From the NCBI RefSeq assembly GCF_904849725.1, contig NC_058523.1, forward strand, positions 203,139,689 to 203,203,688: a DNA stretch of 64,000 nucleotides. The letters run 5' to 3'. Source of the DNA: Hordeum vulgare subsp. vulgare (taxonomy: Eukaryota > Streptophyta > Magnoliopsida > Poales > Poaceae). A model generated the notes under the pieces. That model did no database searches. It worked only from the letters and a program-made list of their open reading frames with translations, and was not told where the DNA came from. The position numbers and the translations under genes were made by a program. Each line of letters opens with the position of its first letter. The first letter of the stretch is position 1. This document shows positions 55,675-64,000 of this stretch, piece after piece.

Positions 55675-58600
55675 GCAACTCCAAATGAACAGTCAACCCG
55701 CTCGCGTGAAGTAACCTTTACCTGTACCTGCAACTGGTGTTGTAGTAATCTATGAGCCACAGGGGACTCAGCAATCTTATTTCCAAAGGTATCAAGACTA
55801 GCAAAGCTTAATGGGTGAGGCATGGTTAAGTGGTGAGGTTACAGCAGCGGCTAAGCATATATTTGGTGGCTAACTTATGAGTACCAGAAATAAGAGGGGG
55901 AAGATCTACGCATAGCGGACGTGAACTACAGATGATCAAATGAATAATCCTGACACCTACCTACGTCAGACATAACCCCACCGTGTCCTCGATCGGAGAA
56001 GGAACTCACGAAAGAGACAATCACGGTTACGCACACTGTTGGCAAGTTTTAATTAAGTCAACTTCAAGTAATCGAGAACTAGTGTTAAACAAAGCTTCCA
56101 CGTTGCCACATAACCGCGGGCACGGCTTTCCGAAAGATTTAACCCTGCAGGGGTGCTCCAACTAGTCCATCACAAATTACCACAAGCCGCATAGAAATCC
56201 TCAATCACGAAGCTCGCGATCTCGACGGATTCCCTGGTGGAAAACCTCAACTCTGAGATTACCCAAAGCATCACTGGAATCCCGATGCACAAGATATTTC
56301 GTCAAAGGTAAAACTAATCCAGCAAGGCCGCCCGACGTGTCGACGATCCCGATAGGAGTCGCGTACCTCGTTCTCAGGACACGACGGATGAGCTATGGTT
56401 ACCACGCCAAACGCCGAGTTGCCTCGTGTAGCGTTAATAATCTGCTCTGTTTTGGACCAACACTCATGAGGAGCACTGGCCCGGGGGTTGATTAAAATAG
56501 TCCGCGGGTGCCGGCGGGTCCCTATGCATTATTATAAGGTTATTAGGCAAATGTAGTACCAAAGTTGGGCCTTGCCAGACCAGCTTTAATCTAAAACGAA
56601 TTATCAAGGGGGTCCCCATAACAACCCCGATCGTGTTAGGAGCGCTCATTTATGGAACATAACACCGGTAGCCGGTAACTAAAGGGGGCAAAGGTTGAAC
56701 AAAACACCAGGCTAGAAAGGCCGAGCCTTCCACCTTCTACCAAGTATATAGGTGCATTAAATTAAATAACATTTAATATGGTGACATAACAAGGAACCCA
56801 TGTTTCACATCGAAGTAACTGCACCTGCAACTAGCAACGCTATCAACAGGGTTAAGCAAGCAGTAACATAGCCAATCAGTGGTTTGCTAGGTCAAACAGG
56901 TTGAAGGTTTCATGGCATTGTTGAGAGGCTGATATTTAACATGTGGTAGGCAACGAGACATAACGACAGAAACGGTAAACTAGCATGGCAATGATAGTAA
57001 TGGTATCTGGGGAAATGATCATCTTGCCTGAGATCCCGCTTGGAAGAAGAATGCCTCCGTGAAGCAGACGAACCAACGTAGTCGAACGGGTCCTCACAAT
57101 CCGACACGCTGCGGAACTCTATCGAGACGGAGCAAACCGGAAACAATCATCAACACACGATATACACCACACGATGCAAGACACACATGATGCATGAACG
57201 ACTCAATGATGCGAGGCATGCCAATCACAACAACCAAACACTACACATTAAGTGAAGTTCAATATGCACGAGTTGCATATTGACGAAACTCCACGTTAAT
57301 TATTTAGTTCACTCCCGGTTATCTACACGGCAATATTAATGTTGTCAAACATGCAAGAGGTGAAGCGGAATTAAACTACCTATCTATGCATTTTAAATGA
57401 GGTCGGAAATGACATATAGCACCTCCGAAACGACCTCACATGTTAATTTACAATTCGGTCCAGATCTGAATTAACACCTTTAATTATATGTTAAACAGAA
57501 AAAAAAAATAGGTTCACTTGATTCGACGCGTCAAGGCAAGCAATCTACACAAAGAGAACATCTCCAACGGAGTTACGGTTCAAAAGATACAAGCACCGCA
57601 AGATATGATGGCATGAATGCAAAATGTGTGCAACGGCGGCTACGAGCACTTCAACACATGCAACCAGCAAGAGAAAATGAAACTACACAATATTCTAAGC
57701 AAGTTTCATGTAGGACACGATCAAAACGGAACTACGGTTCGAAAACTACGGGCAAAACAAGAAATCACATCAATCTGCCAAAATCAGACGCATAGCATCT
57801 TCTACGCCCCACAACAACGGGTACACAACTCCGATATGTCCAAGAAAAGCATGGCACGGAAGAGGGCAAGAAGCACTACTACGAACAACTAACAAAAACT
57901 AGCATGGCAGCAAGGAGCACTAGGAAAAGAAGACACAAAACGGCATCTCGCGCACTATTTCAGACTTAGTGAAAATAACACCTCCTGAAAGTGCAGTTTT
58001 CAGCCTGAAGCTATATTGACAGCAGCAAAACCTATAGCTACAGGACTCTAAATGGCATGCAAATTCAAAGCATGCTAGAGAAACACAAGGGGAACAACTA
58101 ACTCCATTGGATCAACCTCAAAAGAGCTACCGATCTAAAGATGCAAGCAAGACAAGACAGCAACAAAATATAACAGCTTCCAGACTTAGAAATATTTCAG
58201 CTCCTCCAAAACAGCACTATTTGTAGCAACTTGAGGACAATCAAAACACACCCAAACATGCATTTCTATTGCAACTAAAAATACCAGGGGCTAAACAAAA
58301 CATCCAAGGTCAACTCTCTAGTTGACAATTCCGTCAAACAACGCACGGAATAAATCCTACGAATTAAACAGAAGGGCTTCACGGCAAAATATCGCGCGAA
58401 CTAACTTACTCAAAAGCTAAAACTAATTGCACAGAAAAATCCATGGGATTTTTCTACCCCGGAAACATAAAAAATATGTGGGGTTTGCAACACAAAATAA
58501 AGCCACACATTAATGCGGGAAAATAACCTATACACGGGAAAATAAACTACCGGCAATTCCTACACGCAAAAATACGAGTGACCGCTCTAAAGTACACGGA

Positions 58601-59651
58601 AAAATAGTTCCTAAAATGTGAACATTTCTAATACGGCATACAAGCAATCCGGATACGCACGAGAAATAACTACGGAACGGTTCCTAGTGAAACAGCACGC
58701 AAAACGAAGCATTAGGCACTCTAAACGTCGTCAAACAAATACGCAAGTTGGATAATCGTGTTCTACTCGCGAAGCTACCCCAAAACGATATAAAAATCAC
58801 CTCGATCCAACTTACGGATAAAAAGCTACGGGGATTTAAAAATTTAGATAACTCCTGAAATACAACTAAATCGGGAAAACATAAATTAAAATACTACCGG
58901 GCCTAACAGCTAATGGGCTCAACAGGCGTGTGCAAATTAACTTAGTCGCGCCGGGGCGGGGCATAGGGATGTTACCAGAGGGCCACACGGGCCGGTTGGT
59001 GGAGAGGGGTTGAGGGAGGCCTGCTGGAGGAGGCGGCCCACGAGCGGAGGGGCAGGCCCGCGCGCTGGCGAGGCCCAGCTGGAGGCGGCCCAAGAGCGGT
59101 CATGGGGAGGAAGCTCCTCGTCCTCCCGCGACCAGGAGGAAACGGCGGCGCTAGGGCGGCAGGCGCCGAGGAGGCACCGGCAAGGGCTGCCAGGCCGCGG
59201 CAGCCGGCGAGGGGATCCGCCTCGCGCTGCATGGATCTGCGTGGGGGACTGCGGCGGCCACCGAACGGGATCCCGGCGAGGCTAGATCCAGCGAGCTTCG
59301 GGCACGCGGCAGCCGGCGAGGAACGGAACTGCGGCGACGACCTTGGCGGCGAGCGGGATAACCGGCGGCGGCGGAAGGCGGTCGGAGGAGGCAAATCCGG
59401 GGGCGGCGCTAGGCAGGAGGCGCTGGGCAGGAGGCGCTGGGCACGGGAGCACGGGAGGCAGCGGCGGCGGCGGTGGACTCGGGCCGAGATTGGCTCGGGC
59501 GGGCCGCGCGCGGGCTCGGGAGGGCCGCGCGCGTGCTCGGGCGGGCCCGACGGCTGGAGGAGGAGAGAGGCTGTGGGGGCGGCTAGGGTTTTTGGGACGG
59601 CGTGGATCCCGAGGTGGAGAGGGGTTGGCTCCCTAAAATTAAGGAGGAGGC

Positions 59652-59660
59652 CTATTTATA
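59652..59660 (-). promoter_or_regulatory. TATA box of the LARD 5' LTR
   Basis: The minus strand reads TATAAATAG. If used, transcription would start near 59625-59630, leaving about 4.3 kb of LTR between the start and the primer-binding site. Confidence 0.65.
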
Positions 59661-60033
59661 ACAAATGGGGGGCTAGGTTTAGCGAAATTTCGACCCGGAT
59701 CCAACCACGGGGTCGGATTCGGACGATTCCGAACGCGGGGCATGCTACGTGGCCGTGTTGTGTAGACATCCGGAGACGAGAGGGAGAGCGGGCGGCGCGG
59801 CATGAATTTTAATACACCGACAAACGTCCGACGGTAGACCGAATACGGTGCCGCTACTGTCGACCGTTCGGGTACCAGACGGTCTCCGATCGCGACGAAA
59901 TTCGACAGGCGGCCTAGCTATAACTACTCACGACCGCACGTCAAATCTCAACCCGATCAGAGAAAGTTTTAAACGCACTTTAAAAACAGGGTTTCGACGG
60001 TGCCGCGGGCGCGTGCGCGTGCGGTCGGACTCA

Positions 60034-60360
60034 TCTACCTCTCCGACCCTCTTCCTGGATCAAGAAGGCGGGGATCTTCATCGAGTTGTACGTGTTCTGA
60101 ACGCGGAGGTGTCGTCCGTTCGACACTAGATCGGGATGGATCGTGATGGGATTGCAGGACGGATCGTGATGAGATCGCGGGACGGGCTGCGATTTGGATC
60201 GCGAAGATGTTCCACTACATCAACCGCGTTATCTAAGCTTCCGCTTAACGATCTACAAGGGTATGTAGATGCACTCTCCCCTCTCCTAGATGATCATCAC
60301 CATGGATAGGTATTTCTTGTGTGTAGGAAATTTTTGTTTCCCATGCCACGTTCCCCAACA
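60034..60360 (+). mobile_element. 5' LTR of the second Copia, last part
   Basis: The text continues the LTR broken at 47081 with CTCTCCGACCCTCTTCCTGG, matches the corresponding part of the first Copia LTRs (reverse of 36855-36880), and ends ACGTTCCCCAACA at 60360. Compared with those LTRs, some tens of bases are missing at the LARD junction. Confidence 0.9.
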
Positions 60361-60361
60361 A

Positions 60362-60374
60362 TGGCATCATGAGC
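60362..60374 (+). promoter_or_regulatory. Primer-binding site of the second Copia
   Basis: TGGCATCATGAGC follows one base after the LTR end, identical to the site at 43665-43677 on the other strand. Confidence 0.85.
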
Positions 60375-61619
60375 TAGATTCATGCGTAGATGATATCTCG
60401 AGTAGACACAAAAGAGTTTGTGGGCGTTCATGTTCAATTTGCTGCCCTCCTTAGTCTTTTCTTGATTCGGCGGTATTGTTGCATTGAAGCGGCCCGGACC
60501 AACATTACTCGTACGCTTACGAGATTCCGGTTTCATCGACAGACATGCAACTTGTTGCATAAAGATGACTCACGGGTGTCTGTTTCTTCAACTTTAGTTG
60601 AATCGGATTTGACCGAGGTGGTCCTTGGAGAAGGTTAAATAGCAATTTTCATATCATGTTGTGGCTTTGCGTAAGTAAAATGCGATCATACTAGATACCC
60701 ATAGCAGCCACGTAAAACATGCAACAACAAATTAGAGGACGTCTAACTTGTTTTTGCAGGGTATCCATGTGATGTGATATGGCCAAAGACATGATTTGAT
60801 ATATTGGATGTATGAGATGATCATGTTGTAATAGTTAAATATCGACTTGCACGTCAATGCTACGACAACCGGCAGGAGCCATAGGGTTGTCTTTAAACTA
60901 AAGTTTGTGCTTACATATGCTTTTACTCTATCACTAGGTGGTAGCTTTAGTAGTAATAGCATAGATAGCGCGACAACCTCGATGGCGGCACGATGATGGA
61001 GATCATGGTGCGGCACCGATGGCGATGGAGATCATGTCGGTGCTTTGGTGATGGAGATCAAGAAGCACAACATCATGACCATATCATGTCACTTATGATT
61101 TGCATGTGATGTTAATCCTTTTATGCAACTTATTTTGCTTAGAACGACGGTAGTATTATAAGGTGATCCCTCACTAAAATTTCAAGATAAAATCGTGTTC
61201 TCCCCGACTATGCACCATTGCGATAGTTCGTCGTTTCGAGACACCACGTGATGATCGGGTGTGATAGACTCAACGTTCACATACAATGGGTGCAAAATAG
61301 TTGCACAGCAAAACACTCGGGTTAAACTTGACGAGCCTAGCATTTACAGACATGGCCTCGGAACACAAGAGACCGAAAGGTTGAGCGTGAATCATATAGT
61401 TGATATGATCAACATGGAGATGTTCACCATTGAAACTATAATCAACTCATGTGATGATCGGACTTGAGTTAGTGGATTTGGATCATGCGCCACTCGAATG
61501 AATGGAGGGATGTCTATTTGAGTGAGAGTTTATTAGTAATATGATTAGCTAAACTCAATTATCATGAACATAGTCCAAATGTCTTTGCAAATTATTTTGT
61601 AGCTTGCGTTGTAGCTCTA
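60375..61619 (+). other. Leader of the second Copia
   Basis: About 1.2 kb without a gene, corresponding to the leader at 42424-43660 of the first Copia (for example ATGATGGAGATCATGGTG near 60991). It holds no recognisable coding sequence. Confidence 0.65.
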
Positions 61620-62480
61620 CTGTTTTGATATGTTCCTAGAGAAAAATTAGTTGAAAGATGATAGTAGCAATTATGCGGACTGGGTCCATAAACTGAGGAT
61701 TGTCCTCATTGCTGCACAGAAGGCTTATGTCCTTAATGCATCGTTCACTGTGCTAAACCCAGAGCATCGTTTGTAGATGTTGTGAACATCTGGCATACAC
61801 GTTTTTGATGACTACATGATAGTTCAGTCCGTAATGCTTAAACAGCTTAGAAGTAAGGCATCGAAGACGTTATGAACGTCACGGGACATATGAGATGTTC
61901 CAAGAGATGAAATTAGGATTTCAGGCCCGTGCCCGTGTTGAGAGGTATGAGACCTTCGACATGATTCTTTGCCTACATAGTAAGGGAGAAAAGCTCAATC
62001 GTTGAGCATGTGCTCAGATTGTCTGGGTGCTACAATCGCTTGAATCGAGTGGGAGTTGATCTTGCAGATAACATAGTGATTGGCATAGTTCTCCAAAGTC
62101 ATTGCCACCAAGCTACAGAGCTTCGTGATGAACTATAACATGCCAGGGATAGAATTGATGATCCTTGAGCTATTTGCGATGTTTGACATCGCGAAGGTAG
62201 AAATCAAGTAGGAGCATCAACTGTTGATGGTTAGTAGAACCACTAGTTTCGAGAAGGGTAAGGGTTAAAAGGGATGCTTTATGAAATGGAAAACAAGTTG
62301 CCACTCTAGTAAAGAAACCCAAGGTTGAACCCAAACCCAAGACTAAGTGCTTCTGTAATGAGGGGAGGAGTCCCTGAAGAGGAACTACCATCGATACTTG
62401 GTAGATGAGAAGGCTGGCAAAGTCGACAGAAGTATATTGGATATACATGATATTGATTTGTACTTTACTTGTACTCCAAA
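61620..62480 (+). pseudogene. gag remnant of the second Copia
   Basis: The reading SNYADWVHKLRIVLIAAQKA and YVLNASFTVLNPEH (61665-61770) is the N-terminal gag of BARE-1-type elements, parallel to NFVD-VRNLKLLL in the first Copia. After that only scattered words are readable, with stops and frame changes in every frame, to a decayed zinc-knuckle region near 62340-62400. It is far more damaged than the same region of the first Copia. Confidence 0.75.
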
Positions 62481-62580
62481 TAGTAGGAGGGTATTAGATA
62501 CCGGTTCGGTTGCTAAGAGTTAGTAACTCAAAATAAAAGCTACGGAATAAACGGAGACTAGCTAAAGGTGAGGTGACGAT
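62481..62580 (+). pseudogene. Protease remnant of the second Copia
   Basis: RRVLDTGSVA at 62482-62512 holds the aspartic protease DTG triad in the sequence context of BARE-1-type elements. Flanking text is out of frame. Confidence 0.7.
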
Positions 62581-62789
62581 ATGTGTTGGAAGTGATTCCA
62601 AGATTGATGTGATCAAACATCGCACGCTCCCTCTACCATTGGGATTAGTGTTAAACCTAAATAATTGTAATTTGGTGTTTGCGTTGAGCATAACATGATT
62701 AGACCATGTTTATTGCAATACGATTATTCATTTAAAGAGAATAATGGTTATTCTATTTGCTTGAATAAATACCTTCAATGGTTTATTGA

Positions 62790-64000
62790 ATCTCGATCGT
62801 AGTGATACACATGTTCATAATATTGATGCCAAAAGCTACAAAGTAGTAATGATAGTACCACTTACTTGTGGCACTTTCGGTTGAGTTATATTGGTATAAA
62901 ATGTATGAAGGAGCTCCATGCTGATGGATCTTTGTACTCACTCATTTTTGAGACATTTGAGACATGCAAACCATGCTTATTGGTATAAACGCATGAAGAA
63001 ACTCCACGCAGATGGATCGTTTAGACTCAATTGATTATGAATCACTTGAGGCATGAAAATCATACCACATGCGCAAGATGATTGAAGGCCTCGTTTTTCT
63101 AATGAGATGGAACAAGAAAGTAACTTGTTGGAAGTAATACATTTTGATGTGTGCAGTCCAATGAGTGTTGAGGCACGCAGTGGATATCGTTATGTTCTTA
63201 CTTAACTGACGATTTGAGTTGATACAGGAGTATTTTCTTGATGAATCCCAAGTCTGAAATATTGAAACGTTCAAGCTATTTCAGAGTTCAGATCGTCGTG
63301 ACAAGAGGATAAAATGTCTAGGATATGATCATAGAGATAAATATCTGAGTTGCGAGTTTTGTACACAGTTAAGACAATGTGGAAATTGTTTCACAACTAA
63401 TGCCACCTGGAACACCATGGTGGGATGGTGTGTCCAAACATCATAGCCACGCCCTATTGGATATGGTGCATACTATGATGTCTCTTATCGAATTATCACT
63501 ATCGTTTTTGGGTTAGGCATTAAAGATAACCGCATTCACTTTAAATAGGGCACCACGTAATTCCGTTGATATGACACCGCAAGAACTATGGTTTGGAGAA
63601 ACCTAAGCCGTCGTTTCTTAAAAAGTTTGGGGCGGCGATGCTTATGTGAAAAAGTTTCAGTCTAATAATCTTGAACCCAAAGCGGATAAATGCATCTTCA
63701 TAGGATACCCAAACCAGTTGGTATATCTCCTATCTCAGATACGGAAGAAAAGTGTTTGTTTCTAGGAATGGGTCCTTTCTCGAGGAAAGGTTTCTCTCGA
63801 CAGAATTGAGTGGGAGGATGGTGGAAACTTGATGAGGTTATTGAGCCGTCACTTCAACCAGTGTGTAGCAGGGCGCAGGAAGTTGTTCCTGTGGTGCCTA
63901 CACCAATTGAAGTGGAAGCTGATGATAGTGATCATGAAACTTCGGATCAAGTTACTACAAACCTCGTATGTCGACAAGATCACGTACTACTACAGAGTGG
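62790..64000 (+). pseudogene. Integrase remnant of the second Copia
   Basis: HLWHFRLSYIGIKCMKELHA and FETCKPCLL (62860-62978) are the GAG-pre-integrase and zinc module. An 89-base tandem duplicate follows. Then LLEVIHFDVCSPMSVEARSG (about 63128-63190) holds the first catalytic aspartate. The second is kept in DHRDKYLS (63318-63345), but the expected SERRN reads SKHH (63437 on), so the glutamate is replaced by lysine. Stops and frame changes occur throughout. The gene runs toward RT beyond the right edge. Confidence 0.82.
62891..63066. repeat. 89-base tandem duplication in the second Copia integrase
   Basis: TTGGTATAAAATGTATGAAG at 62891 and TTGGTATAAACGCATGAAGA at 62980 begin two diverged copies of the same zinc-module segment, each through CTCCATGCTGATGGATC or CTCCACGCAGATGGATC. 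Confidence 0.85.

Larger units (their letters stand above)
47082..60033 (-). mobile_element. Sukkula-like LARD (large retrotransposon derivative), minus strand, 13 kb
   Basis: Two direct repeats of about 4.7-4.9 kb flank a 3.4-kb internal domain with no protein-coding gene. In minus orientation there is an initiator-methionine primer-binding site beside the right repeat and a purine-rich tract beside the left one, so these are LTRs. The sizes and lack of coding fit the LARD group of Triticeae (Sukkula), non-autonomous Gypsy-like elements thought to use proteins of other elements. The element interrupts the LTR of the second Copia. TCTAC flanks it on both sides (47077-47081, 60034-60038), but the right LTR is about 187 bases shorter than the left at its outer end; see the findings. 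Confidence 0.85.
55354..60033 (-). mobile_element. 5' LTR of the LARD, outer end short
   Basis: The plus strand starts TGTCATGCCCAAGATGCG and follows the other LTR to GGTCGGACTCA at 60033, where the neighbouring Copia LTR begins. The other LTR has 187 more bases at this end. Differences from the other LTR in the first 370 bases are mostly transitions. A 34-base block (59845-59878) is present here but not in the other LTR, and a 57-base block is present only in the other. Confidence 0.88.

Noticed and set aside
59102..59812. 236-codon open frame in the right LARD LTR
   Set aside because: It runs antisense to the element over the promoter region, changes frame relative to the other LTR and is low in complexity.

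Overview
The window is transposable-element DNA from a large grass genome. I infer a Triticeae species (wheat, Aegilops or barley type) because the element families are the ones typical of that tribe: BARE-1/Angela-type Copia, Athila- and Tat-lineage Gypsy, chromodomain Gypsy, a Sukkula-like large retrotransposon derivative (LARD), a grass-type Helitron and a CACTA end. I found no intact host gene, rRNA, tRNA or CRISPR array. The only gene-like host sequence is a two-exon fragment of unknown identity at about 24.1-24.4 kb, whose following intron carries a Helitron.

Layout. 1-1229 is a stack of three LTR ends: an Athila-type LTR ending at 936, sitting in the tail of a Copia LTR ending at 1049, sitting in the tail of a Tat-type Gypsy LTR ending at 1229. 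The gag remnant of that Tat element (1256-2802) is broken by a second Tat element on the minus strand (LTR 2803-5324, integrase and RNase H remnants to about 7.9 kb). 7.9-16.1 kb is a minus-strand Athila-lineage element with gag, protease and an intact 336-codon ATHILA ORF-1-like gene but no reverse transcriptase or integrase. 16.1-24.06 kb is a plus-strand chromodomain Gypsy element reduced to 478 bp of 5' LTR, RT-RNase H-integrase-chromodomain, and a very long 3' LTR. 24.06-26.93 kb holds the exon fragment, the Helitron (24448-25539) and a CACTA 3' end. 26.94-36.58 kb plus 45.47-45.66 kb is a minus-strand chromodomain Gypsy element with an extra ORF before gag.

The 5' LTR of that last element is a hot spot of nesting. 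A complete 8.9-kb BARE-1-like Copia (36580-45471, target duplication GGAAC) lies in it. Directly beyond is a second BARE-1/Angela-like Copia (from 45665, running off the right edge), and the LTR of that one is split by a 13-kb LARD (47082-60033) with about 4.7-4.9-kb LTRs and a 3.4-kb non-coding internal domain.

The coding parts are mostly decayed by nonsense codons and frameshifts. The best preserved are the Copia RT-RNase H (38444-39958), the ATHILA ORF-1-like gene (11546-12556) and the RT-RNase H of the plus-strand Gypsy (16587-17579). Most interesting to me: the LARD with its promoter close to the start of each LTR, giving an unusually long predicted transcribed leader; a junction at 60033 that fits two different histories; an LTR at 8054-9558 that has a primer-binding-site side and a polypurine side; a 478-bp LTR pair whose 13 differences are all transversions; and the pre-gag extra ORF at 35469-35998. 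Family names are from memory of published families and were not checked by any search.
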